Shown here piece after piece: positions 17,115 to 24,513 of a stretch of DNA of 64,000 nucleotides. The position numbers and the translations under genes were made by a program. The first letter of the stretch is position 1. Each line of letters opens with the position of its first letter. The notes under the pieces were generated by a model. That model was not told the DNA's origin. It searched no databases and saw nothing but the letters and a program-made list of their open reading frames with translations. Source of the DNA: Planococcus halocryophilus (lineage in GTDB: Bacteria > Bacillota > Bacilli > Bacillales_A > Planococcaceae). The DNA is taken from the NCBI RefSeq assembly GCF_022489025.1, contig NZ_JAKVTG010000001.1:496001-560000 (forward strand), in the 5' to 3' direction.

Positions 17115-17150
17115 AATTGCCTTCTCTTAGAAAAAGAGAAGGCAATTTCA
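17115..17150. terminator. Terminator after the holin-like gene
   Basis: A perfect 14-bp stem (17115-17128 with 17134-17147) with a 5-nt loop, between convergent genes. The T run is short on the plus strand; on the minus strand the stem is followed by TCTTTATTTTAGG. Confidence 0.85.
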
Positions 17151-17179
17151 ATGTATTATAAAGTATTAAGAAACAACAA

Positions 17180-17521
17180 TCAAAAATTTTCAAGATAATC
17201 TGATCTACCGCATGATGTGCATACATCGGTTGACAAAGATACATTGTTACAAAAATCGCACTTGGCTTTTCCAATTCGTTCATCATCTATAACCTTTTCT
17301 ACATAGTCATCCAGTACACGAATTTTAGATTTTGTGATTCCATGTACGGGAAGAACATCATATTCGTATTTAAATAAATTTTCCTCATCAACTTCGAGTT
17401 CAAGACCCGCCACATTGGCCAGAAATACTTCCCATTGATCTTGACCATAATAATGGCCCTGCCAATCGGTGTTATCTCGTATATATAGGGTTAAAGCATC
17501 TTTTTTAATTTTTATTTTCAT
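17180..17521 (-). CDS. Hypothetical protein with C-terminal zinc ribbon
   Basis: The start at 17521 (MKIKIKKDALTLY) follows GAGGAG by 6 nt and is preferred over an upstream ATG at 17545. The protein has 113 residues, a beta-rich acidic N-terminal part and a C-terminal CDFC...CTSC pair of cysteine knuckles that should bind one zinc ion. I recognise no named family. It lies between the holin-like gene and the sigma gene on the minus strand, but the terminator-like hairpin at 17637-17674 separates it from the sigma gene. Confidence 0.7.
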   Translation of the reverse strand: MKIKIKKDALTLYIRDNTDWQGHYYGQDQWEVFLANVAGLELEVDEENLFKYEYDVLPVHGITKSKIRVLDDYVEKVIDDERIGKAKCDFCNNVSLSTDVCTSCGRSDYLENF

Positions 17522-17636
17522 AATGTACTCCTCGTAGAGTGGCAATGAAATCTTTTTAAACTGAAATGCCTTATGTCTTTATCTCAATAATTTATATGTA
17601 TTCACGACAATAGTCAAATAAAAAGTGAAGACAACA

Positions 17637-17674
17637 AAGCAAAGAACCATCTCTTCCTTAAGATGTCTTTGCTT
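17637..17674 (-). terminator. Terminator-like hairpin after the sigma factor gene
   Basis: AAGCAAAGA (17637-17645) pairs with TCTTTGCTT (17666-17674), with an inner CATCT/AGATG pairing. On the minus strand it is 22 bp past the sigma gene's stop and is followed by a T-rich tail. Confidence 0.6.
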
Positions 17675-17695
17675 ATATATGAAGCTATTGACGAT

Positions 17696-18292
17696 CTAAT
17701 TCTGTTCAAAGTATTGTTCTTTTACTAACTTCTTTAATTTATTTCTTAGTTTGACGATTCGTTGGTTGGCAGCTTGTCGTGTAATTCCATACTTTTCAGC
17801 GTATTGTTTTATGCTAAAGTGTTTACGGTTAATTAGCGTTCTCAACATTTCTTCTTCATGTGGTTCGATATTTGACTGAATAATCTTGATTAAATCATTG
17901 CCTAGTAAGTTATCTATTGAGACATCAGGCGTTGAAAATATATCCTCGAATTTAATGTCCTCATTCCCTAACGGTGTATCCATAGAAATTTCAATTCCTT
18001 GATTTTTCTTTGAAAATTTGGAGTAAGTGGCGTCTCTCACCCCTTTTTGAAGTCGATAATACAGGTACGTACTAAAAAAAGTCTCATAGCTTGAATCATA
18101 TTTCTCGTACGCCTTCCATAATTCCACACTCAGTTCTTGAAAAAAATCTTCTTCTTCAACTTTATTAAAAATAAACTTATTGTTTGTTTTTCTCAAAACG
18201 CTCTTTAGCAATGGCTTAAATTGAAATAAAACATCTTCAAAGCTCATTTCTCTGCTCGTACCATCCGAGAAAGATAACTTTTTTGTATACAT
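17696..18292 (-). CDS. Sigma-70-like factor, likely SOS-controlled activator of the lysis module
   Basis: The 198-residue protein has a region 2-like core-binding segment (EEEDFFQELSVELWKAYEKY and YLYYRLQKGVRD, residues about 48-95) and a region 4 helix-turn-helix (SIKQYAEKYGITRQAANQR with VKLRNKLKKLV, residues about 155-192). It is not a housekeeping or sporulation sigma. The size and layout fit the small sigma factors that drive bacteriocin, toxin or phage late genes (UviA, TcdR, Xpf types). Two GAAC-N4-GTTC boxes upstream suggest LexA control. Four nearby genes share a promoter signature with a TTTACA -35 core, which I infer it recognises. Confidence 0.82.
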   Translation of the reverse strand: MYTKKLSFSDGTSREMSFEDVLFQFKPLLKSVLRKTNNKFIFNKVEEEDFFQELSVELWKAYEKYDSSYETFFSTYLYYRLQKGVRDATYSKFSKKNQGIEISMDTPLGNEDIKFEDIFSTPDVSIDNLLGNDLIKIIQSNIEPHEEEMLRTLINRKHFSIKQYAEKYGITRQAANQRIVKLRNKLKKLVKEQYFEQN

Positions 18293-18384
18293 ATAAAATT
18301 TCCTGCTTTCTTTTATAGATTTGTTGCATCAGGAGAGAGCATATCCAAAATTTAAAGTTTATTTTTATTTATATACAATTAATT

Positions 18385-18398
18385 AGAACATATGTTCT
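18385..18398 (-). promoter_or_regulatory. LexA (DinR) type operator 1 upstream of the sigma gene
   Basis: AGAACATATGTTCT is a perfect 14-nt palindrome fitting the GAAC-N4-GTTC core of the Gram-positive LexA box. On the minus strand it overlaps promoter-like elements (TTGATT, 17 nt, TCTAAT, or a TATAAAT just downstream). Confidence 0.7.
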
Positions 18399-18417
18399 AA
18401 TAATAATCAAAAAAATA

Positions 18418-18431
18418 AGAACTAATGTTCT
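18418..18431 (-). promoter_or_regulatory. LexA (DinR) type operator 2 upstream of the sigma gene
   Basis: AGAACTAATGTTCT again fits GAAC-N4-GTTC. Its centre is 33 bp from the first box, about three helical turns, which would allow side-by-side repressor dimers on one face of the DNA. Confidence 0.68.
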
Positions 18432-18559
18432 ATTTAGTTTTGATTCAGTTAAAAATAATGTGCAGAAGAGTATTCGATTAAAGTTTCGAAGCATCTTTTA
18501 TATCTTTCTGAAACTCTAATTTCTTGCAATAACAGCAGCGAATGGATAATTTTCTCCAC

Positions 18560-18610
18560 TAATAAAAGAAGACTGTAGACATCTCGAATTTATCGATTAT
18601 GTCTACAGTC
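18560..18610 (-). terminator. Terminator after the 18655-19206 gene
   Basis: GACTGTAGACAT (18571-18582) and ATGTCTACAGTC (18599-18610) form a 12-bp stem. On the minus strand TTCTTTTATT follows. The GTCTACAGTCTGAAAG word also occurs at the terminator near 3380. Confidence 0.75.
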
Positions 18611-18654
18611 TGAAAGATTCTGATTTAGGAATTATTACGAAGGAATACTAATAC

Positions 18655-19206
18655 TTAAATCGTATTACAAACGTAGCTAGATGGTGTATTATATGTTGGC
18701 GTTTCATCAATAAAAAGAAGGTCTGTTTCAACAATAGTCCCATCAGACCGTCTGAATCCCCAGCACCGGATTCCGCTACGATTAGGATTGAAGAATCCTT
18801 GGCCTCTACCAATAATTACTTTCCAACCAGCAGGAATTTGCCAAATGATAGTTCCTGCAGAATTTCTCAACCAACTACTGTATCTAACTGTATAATAGTT
18901 ACCGCCAGAAGCTGCATGATAATTATGAGAGCCCCATTTTCGACTGTTAGCCGTCCACATTCTAGTAAAACGACCAGCACCGTTCGGAATAGTAAAAGAT
19001 GTTGTAGAAGAATTTAAAGAATAAGCCATGGTCCAATCAATTTTCTTCCATCCGTTAAAGTATATTTCACCTCTGAAAGTACTGTAATTTTGACCGAAGG
19101 CTGAATATGTTTCCATTACATACTGTCCGTCTCGTAATGTAATGTCTGCCCCGGAAGTTGATTTTACTGTCGTGGTACTACCATGATAAATCCATATGTT
19201 TGCCAT
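18655..19206 (-). CDS. Unrecognised aromatic-rich cytosolic protein, candidate SOS-released effector
   Basis: The start at 19206 (MANIWIYHGS) lies 8 nt after GGAGG and is preferred over one at 19221. The product has 183 residues with no signal peptide or membrane helix. It is rich in Trp, Tyr, Ser, Gly and Asn and looks all-beta. Its last third (AGWKVIIGRGQGFFNPNRSG and IRCWGFRRSDG) has an SH3-like feel. I recognise no family. Upstream are a copy of the shared module promoter and a LexA-type box just past the predicted transcription start. It occupies the place a bacteriocin gene has in UviA systems; toxin function is inference only. Confidence 0.75.
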   Translation of the reverse strand: MANIWIYHGSTTTVKSTSGADITLRDGQYVMETYSAFGQNYSTFRGEIYFNGWKKIDWTMAYSLNSSTTSFTIPNGAGRFTRMWTANSRKWGSHNYHAASGGNYYTVRYSSWLRNSAGTIIWQIPAGWKVIIGRGQGFFNPNRSGIRCWGFRRSDGTIVETDLLFIDETPTYNTPSSYVCNTI

Positions 19207-19265
19207 ATTGCATTCCTCCATCCAATTTTTGAATAAGTTGTTACTTAAATCTTAAATATTTTTTA

Positions 19266-19277
19266 GAACACTTGTTC
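19266..19277 (-). promoter_or_regulatory. LexA-type operator in the leader of the 18655-19206 gene
   Basis: GAACACTTGTTC fits GAAC-N4-GTTC, though the centre ACTT is less standard. It lies about 13 bp downstream of the -10-like element of the shared promoter, where a bound repressor would block elongation or initiation. Confidence 0.55.
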
Positions 19278-19289
19278 ACCTCCAATATC

Positions 19290-19318
19290 GTTATATCTCC
19301 AAAATTGAAAATGTAAAT
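19290..19318 (-). promoter_or_regulatory. Shared lysis-module promoter P2 (ATTTACAT-N13-GATATAAC)
   Basis: On the minus strand ATTTACAT (19318-19311), exactly 13 nt, then GATATAAC (19297-19290). Fifteen of the 16 defined positions equal the other three copies. It lies about 85 bp upstream of the start codon at 19206. Confidence 0.75.
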
Positions 19319-20097
19319 TAGCTCTCAAAAAGAGATCGTCAATAATTAAGTGTAAATAAATAAAGCCTCTTCTTGTAGGTATACTTTAAAAGGCCATTAA
19401 ACATTTTGGCTAGCACTAAATGAGCTTAAACAAACCCACATCCATATGGCCGCGGATAGAGAAGTTCTGATGTTAGATTTCGAATGAAAATATTAGAAGA
19501 CGTTCCAAGGAATCTTCGTTCGGAAATTGTTCCTTACGCTTGCTTTATTTTTTCACTTTCCTGTTAGATGACTTCATTAGATTGATTGAATAAATACTTT
19601 GCCTGAGGAACTCCTGGAGGTCATAGAGGGTAAAATAAAGGGAAGAGATTCTAATTATTTCGCCACTTTCGAGTAAGCGGTTTTTCATTTATTAATAAAG
19701 TCTTTCAGGGCCTCTTTTCCCATTTCTCGGTTTTACGCTCGGTGTCCTCCTGTTTGAAGTCATTGAAAACTTCTTCTCTTTTGTTGAGGTAGACTTTATG
19801 GGAAATAGTATGAGACAGATGTACACAGTACGCTTGATACTTGGAGGCTGGAAAGATGGCGAAGATGCGGATTGAAGATTCCTTTCGAGCAATTGGGATA
19901 AACAGAAGCACGCATTAGACGCCAGGCTCTCTTCATTATTCAAAAGCTACATTATTAAGCTTTTACATCAAAGATAATGATCATATAAACAAATAATTTC
20001 AGAATTAGCAGCTATTGATTTCTTTCCATAAAAAAATCAATGGTTTTTTTGTTATTCGTTTTTTAATTAATTCAGCCTGTTAAAAGAACCGTGATAC
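19319..20097. other. Gene-poor stretch with decayed transposase fragment
   Basis: About 780 bp without an intact gene. Apart from the IS256-like fragment at 19705-19911 I see only AT-rich sequence and short random frames. Confidence 0.6.
19705..19911 (-). pseudogene. IS256-family transposase fragment
   Basis: On the minus strand the frame reads IFAIFPASKYQAYCVHLSHT, ISHKVYLNKREEVFNDFKQ and TEKWEKR. This matches the IS256/mutator pattern (FP-K-Q-C-VH-sRNi--KV...R-e---DFK...EKW). Only this central piece is recognisable, with no ends and no catalytic DDE set, so it is a relic. Confidence 0.6.
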
Positions 20098-20126
20098 ATT
20101 TACATATTTAAAATGCGAGATATAAA
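20098..20126 (+). promoter_or_regulatory. Shared lysis-module promoter P3 (ATTTACAT-N13-GATATAAA)
   Basis: ATTTACAT at 20098-20105, exactly 13 nt, then GATATAAA at 20119-20126. It is 42 bp upstream of the amidase start codon. Confidence 0.78.
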
Positions 20127-20168
20127 ACTCCTACTGATTTATAGAAAAACTATGGAGGAGGAGAAATT

Positions 20169-21044
20169 ATGCTAAAAATCGCACTTGATGCTGGTCATGG
20201 AGGCAAAAACTCTACACCTGGAAAAAGATCTCCTGATGGGGAATATGAGTGGAATTTCAATAATAATGTTCTTCTCTCTTTCACTAAAGAAATTAAAAAA
20301 TATGTAAACGTAGAAATACTTCGTGTGGATGATGCTTCTGGAAAAACAGATGTACCACTAAAAAAAAGAGCAGCGGATGCCAACCATTGGGGAGCAGATA
20401 TTTATCTCTCTTTTCATCATAATGCCAATACGGGTGTTTGGGGGACATGGACAGGTACAGAAATTTTTGTGCACCCCAATTCAAGTGCAAGAACTCACTC
20501 TATAGCTCACGACATTCAACGTGCTCTCGTTACTGCATATAACCTAAAAGCCAGAGGGGTGAAGAGTGCGAACTTTCAAGTTCTCAGAGAGACAAATATG
20601 CCAGCAATTCTTATTGAAGGCGGGTTTATGGACTCCTTAATTGACATTAAAAAACTACGAGATGATGCGGTGTTAAGTAAAGTTGGTATTGCTGTCGCTC
20701 AAGTAATCGTTAGATTAGAGAAGCTCAAAAAACAGAAAGAACCAGCCTTGAATAAAAATGATGGCATAGATAGCAATATTGGCTCTATTGAAGAAAATAA
20801 TCGTAAAGAATATATATCTTCATTAAAAATTCTGCGCTTTGGAGATACTGGGATAGAAGTTAAAGAGCTTCAAACCGATTTAAATATTGCAAATTTCAAA
20901 CTTCGCGAACAGGCAGACGGAATTTTTGGTCCAGATACTTTGCAAGCTCTTATACGCTTTCAAAGTATCCATACTCCCCAAGAAGTGGATGGTATATTTG
21001 GACCTAAAACAAGAGAAGCTCTTACCAATGTAATTAATTCATAG
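20169..21044 (+). CDS. N-acetylmuramoyl-L-alanine amidase endolysin (Amidase_3 + PG-binding domain)
   Basis: The 291-residue enzyme cleaves the amide bond between N-acetylmuramic acid and the stem peptide. The Amidase_3 domain fills residues 1-190, with zinc ligands in LDAGHGG (His10) and SFHHNA, and the catalytic glutamate in ILIEGGFMD near 153. A peptidoglycan-binding domain (LRFGDTGIEVKELQ, DGIFGPDTLQAL and DGIFGPKTREAL) spans residues about 218-288. There is no signal peptide, so it needs a holin or cell lysis to reach the wall, as phage endolysins do. The ATG follows GGAGGAG. The module promoter P3 lies 42 bp upstream. Confidence 0.92.
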   Translation: MLKIALDAGHGGKNSTPGKRSPDGEYEWNFNNNVLLSFTKEIKKYVNVEILRVDDASGKTDVPLKKRAADANHWGADIYLSFHHNANTGVWGTWTGTEIFVHPNSSARTHSIAHDIQRALVTAYNLKARGVKSANFQVLRETNMPAILIEGGFMDSLIDIKKLRDDAVLSKVGIAVAQVIVRLEKLKKQKEPALNKNDGIDSNIGSIEENNRKEYISSLKILRFGDTGIEVKELQTDLNIANFKLREQADGIFGPDTLQALIRFQSIHTPQEVDGIFGPKTREALTNVINS

Positions 21045-21086
21045 TTCTTAAAATGTTTCTGCTTAATTAAATATTTTGTGTCCATG

Positions 21087-21115
21087 ATTTACATTCCTGA
21101 ATTTCAAGATATAAA
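21087..21115 (+). promoter_or_regulatory. Shared lysis-module promoter P4 (ATTTACAT-N13-GATATAAA)
   Basis: ATTTACAT at 21087-21094, exactly 13 nt, then GATATAAA at 21108-21115, 53 bp upstream of the DUF1906 gene. Confidence 0.78.
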
Positions 21116-21168
21116 TACTATGCAACATAATGACAATTAAGAGTTGTCAATAAAGAGGAGGAATTTAT

Positions 21169-23508
21169 ATGGATTCAATGGTATTTGAAGTTCAGCAATG
21201 GGTAAACCTTAATTACTTGGAAGTTCCCGGTTATATTCCAGCTCCTGAAAATGGAAAGACTGGATGGTCGACAATGTACTCACTTACGATGGCCTTGCAG
21301 CATGAGCTTGGTATATCTCCTGTGATTGAAAGTTTCGGGCCCTCTACTCAAGCAGCTTATGAAGCTTGGGGGGAAGTTTCCATGGGGTATGTTCCAAATA
21401 CACTAAAAGGTCTAAGAATTGTTATGATTATTCAAGGAGCTTGCTGGTGCAAAGGTTATAATCCAGGCGGTTTTTCAGGAACTTTTGGAGCAGGCACTAA
21501 ATCAGCTATTATTGATTTGCAGACGGATGTAAATTTACCGATTAAGGATGGAAAAGTTTATGGCTATATTTTCAAAGCTTTACTGTCTATGGATGCTTAT
21601 GTGCAAACTACCGATGGAGATCCAAAAATTAGAGAAATGCAAAGAGATTTGAACTACCATTACTTTAGCACTGCTGGTGTACAACCTACCGATGGTCACT
21701 ATCAAAGAGGAACTAATAGAGCTCTTATTTATGGAATTCAGACCGAGCAAGGAATACCTGCATCACAACAAACTGGATCACCTGGCCCTACGACTCGTGA
21801 TCGACTACCACTTTTGCAATATGGCAGGTCTGGGGTGTTCGTAAAACTCTTTCAGTATGCTTTATATGTAAATAATTATGATACTGGATCGTTCGATGGA
21901 ATTTTTGGAAGAGGAACTGAAAGTGTAGTAAAAGAGTTTCAAGCCTTTGTTAAGTTGACTCCGGATGGATATGTAGGAAAGCAAACATGGTTATCAGCTC
22001 TAGTCAGTACTGGAGATTCTTCTCGAAAAGGAACTGCTTTAGATTGCATTACAGAGATAACTCCTGAAAGAGCACAAACACTAGTAGATGCTGGATATGA
22101 AACTGTTGGAAGATACATTGCAAATTCCAAGTTACCCAACAGCCTAAACAAAAAGATTCAACCTGGAGAACTGAAAAATATTTTTAACGCTGGATTAACA
22201 GTTTTCCCTATTTTTCAAATGGATGGAAGATCTACTGATGACTTTTCTATTGAAAAAGGAAGACGTGCGGCGGCAGATGCATATACAGCAGCACGAAAGT
22301 ATGGTTTTAAAGAAGGAACGACTATCTATTTTGCTGTAGACTATGATGCTCAGGATGGGGAAATCGATGCCTTTATGCTCCCATACTTCAAAGGGATAAA
22401 TGAACAAATGGGGTATGTTAAAAATTTTTATAAAATTGGTGTTTATGGATCTCGAAATGTTTGTATACGAGTCTCAAACGCGGGATATGCTGATACAAGC
22501 TTTGTAAGTGGCATGTCCACTGGATTTAGTGGAAACTTGGGCTATCCTCTGCCAGAGAACTGGGCATTTGATCAAATCTCAACAATAATTCTAGGCTATG
22601 GAGCTGGACTAATCAATATTGATAATAATATTAAGTCTGGTAAATATAACGGGGAATCTTCTGTAGAGAGCTTGCCAGATGGAAGTTTGAACGAGAGCTT
22701 TATGAGTCAACTAAACAGTATTTATGAAGTGGCAGTTAGATACAAAGAACTCTACGACACAGATAAGACTGCTAATGAACTCGTGACAAACTATTACCGG
22801 AGAGTTAATTATGATAATCTTGGATGGGATATTATTTCCGGGGAATTTGATCAAACATTCGAAGAATTTGTTCATAGCACTTATGGACCAACAAGCTTTT
22901 TGTGGCCAGTAGACCCTGTCACTCAAGAAGAAATCGATGTGCAACATTTAATGGCCACGCTATCTGCTCTCCAGTATGGGAGGCTCATTGTTAATGCAAC
23001 TTTCGAAGACTTTGCGGGCTGGGCTGGCGATTTGGTTACACTTTCTATCAACGTCATGGATACCCGAGACGCCGATAGATACTATAGTGGAGATCTTTTA
23101 AACAGAACTTATGAATCGGCTTATGAACATATGGGCTCAGCTACTATTTCAAGTTATTTTACCTTAACCGATCTATTAGCAGATGTGGATGCTGTAAATA
23201 TAGCTAAGTATTTGCAAGACAATGTAAATGCAACTATTGTTGAATCTTTCCGTTGGTATTATAGTGGACCAAGTTTAACTAGATATAAAAGATTCTATAA
23301 TACTAAGTACGACAGTAATGAGGAGCAAATGAGAAAAGCAGCAGATGATATAATGACTTATAATCATCCACTGCATATTGCTGGAAGAGGATTTTTGAAG
23401 CTTTCAAATTATGATATTCCAACCTTCACTGATGAAGAAGGGGCGGCAATTGCTAAGGGGTATGCAGACAAAATGTTGATTTTTATCAACAATGAAAATA
23501 ATATTTAA
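21169..23508 (+). CDS. Large peptidoglycan-binding protein with DUF1906 glycoside-hydrolase-like domain
   Basis: The 779-residue protein has no signal peptide. Residues 1-280 hold several peptidoglycan-binding-like repeats (for example YGRSGVFVKLFQYAL and FDGIFGRGTESVVKEFQ). Residues about 290-500 form a DUF1906 (Rv2525c-type TIM barrel) domain starting GTALDCITEITPERAQTLVD and containing YFAVDYDA. The last 270 residues are helical and unfamiliar, with a DLLADVDAVNIAKYL segment. It probably binds or cuts cell wall glycan. The ATG follows AGAGGAGG, the module promoter P4 lies upstream, and a terminator follows. It is likely a second lytic or wall-targeted product of the module. Confidence 0.85.
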   Translation: MDSMVFEVQQWVNLNYLEVPGYIPAPENGKTGWSTMYSLTMALQHELGISPVIESFGPSTQAAYEAWGEVSMGYVPNTLKGLRIVMIIQGACWCKGYNPGGFSGTFGAGTKSAIIDLQTDVNLPIKDGKVYGYIFKALLSMDAYVQTTDGDPKIREMQRDLNYHYFSTAGVQPTDGHYQRGTNRALIYGIQTEQGIPASQQTGSPGPTTRDRLPLLQYGRSGVFVKLFQYALYVNNYDTGSFDGIFGRGTESVVKEFQAFVKLTPDGYVGKQTWLSALVSTGDSSRKGTALDCITEITPERAQTLVDAGYETVGRYIANSKLPNSLNKKIQPGELKNIFNAGLTVFPIFQMDGRSTDDFSIEKGRRAAADAYTAARKYGFKEGTTIYFAVDYDAQDGEIDAFMLPYFKGINEQMGYVKNFYKIGVYGSRNVCIRVSNAGYADTSFVSGMSTGFSGNLGYPLPENWAFDQISTIILGYGAGLINIDNNIKSGKYNGESSVESLPDGSLNESFMSQLNSIYEVAVRYKELYDTDKTANELVTNYYRRVNYDNLGWDIISGEFDQTFEEFVHSTYGPTSFLWPVDPVTQEEIDVQHLMATLSALQYGRLIVNATFEDFAGWAGDLVTLSINVMDTRDADRYYSGDLLNRTYESAYEHMGSATISSYFTLTDLLADVDAVNIAKYLQDNVNATIVESFRWYYSGPSLTRYKRFYNTKYDSNEEQMRKAADDIMTYNHPLHIAGRGFLKLSNYDIPTFTDEEGAAIAKGYADKMLIFINNENNI

Positions 23509-23516
23509 GAATTGAG

Positions 23517-23545
23517 GAAGGGATTTGTCCCTTCTCTTTTTTTTT
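23517..23545 (+). terminator. Terminator after the DUF1906 gene
   Basis: GAAGGGA (23517-23523) pairs with TCCCTTC (23528-23534), followed by a CT-rich tail with nine T residues. Confidence 0.85.
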
Positions 23546-24180
23546 TGCAAATAAAAAGCCTAGATTGAAGTCCAAGCTTAGCCAAAATTTTCCTATCACT
23601 GAGTATTGATAGATTTTTATCAGTAGTAATGGAAAGTACGAAGTAAATAAATGTTATATTCGGATGTTACTGTAACAATATCTATTGAGCCATACTTCGA
23701 TTCTCTAAGGAGTTCCAGGAGATGGTTTCGTCAAACTAAGGATTGTCAATATTTTTTTAGAAAGGTCATAAGCTATTGATCGATACACTTGAACTAAACT
23801 GGCTTGAATAATGAATTTTGGAGTACTTTGAGTTACGAAGTCACAACTAGAATTTGTAGAGCACCAGGACTTGTTTCTAAATTCTGCAGAAAGCGTTTGT
23901 CTTTTTGGGACATGGTAGATTCTGCACACATATTGTAGACTACTCTAAATTCCTTATTTTTGTAGATCATCTATTTTAAAACTATTTGAACTTCTTTAAT
24001 ATTCTTAAACTATGTATTTAAAGGTATTACTATATGCATATTTGGAAGAAAGATTATTCTATCTAGGAGGTCTTACTGAAAACTTAACAGTCATTATCTA
24101 TTTTATTTTTTTGTTCTGGGGAGCAGAATGGAAACGTTACTATTGGAATCTGGTTCGAGAGATGGTATTCTCATTAGAAT
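23546..24180. other. Intergenic stretch, no gene supported
   Basis: About 630 bp of AT-rich sequence. Short frames exist on both strands but none has a ribosome-binding site or a recognisable motif. It may contain decayed mobile DNA, but I cannot name it. Confidence 0.5.
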
Positions 24181-24513
24181 CTAAAAAAGGATTACAATAA
24201 ATGCAACTCCTGGAGAATCTTCTCCTATAAAACCTGTAAAGAAATCAAAGAATATTGCGATAACAAATGCTATGAAACTCACAAGATAAGGTAAATATGT
24301 AAGAGAACAGAGAGCCAAAACTATCGAAGCTATAAGCTTAAACCGATTATATGGTAGAAATTTAATTAAAATAACTCCTAAGAAAAAAGGAATACTAGCC
24401 TCAAACATTATTTCGATTTTTTGCCATAACATTAGTAACGCTGCAATGATTGGAAGAGCAATTGAACCTATCATATGATATTTGTTAGAGTTGGTCTCCT
24501 CTATTTTGTTCAT
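24181..24513 (-). CDS. Small polytopic membrane protein, unknown function
   Basis: This 110-residue protein starts after AAGAGGTG. It has a short polar N-terminus (MNKIEETNSNKYH) and about three to four hydrophobic helices covering nearly all the rest. No family recognised. It faces the lysis module and lies outside its terminator. A small multi-spanning membrane protein beside a putative bacteriocin-type module could be an immunity protein, but it has no copy of the module promoter, so this is speculative. Confidence 0.68.
   Translation of the reverse strand: MNKIEETNSNKYHMIGSIALPIIAALLMLWQKIEIMFEASIPFFLGVILIKFLPYNRFKLIASIVLALCSLTYLPYLVSFIAFVIAIFFDFFTGFIGEDSPGVAFIVILF

Noticed and set aside
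16883-23508. Remnant of an ordinary prophage
   Set aside because: Holin and endolysins suggest it, but no capsid, tail, portal, terminase, integrase or repressor gene is visible. The genes are separate units on both strands sharing one promoter code, so a dedicated lysis module fits better; not fully excluded.
23705-23929. 74-residue minus-strand ORF after the lysis module
   Set aside because: No ribosome-binding site and no motif; possibly decayed DNA but no family could be named.
24012-24200. 62-residue plus-strand ORF
   Set aside because: Hydrophobic but without a ribosome-binding site and overlapping the end of a better-supported minus-strand gene.
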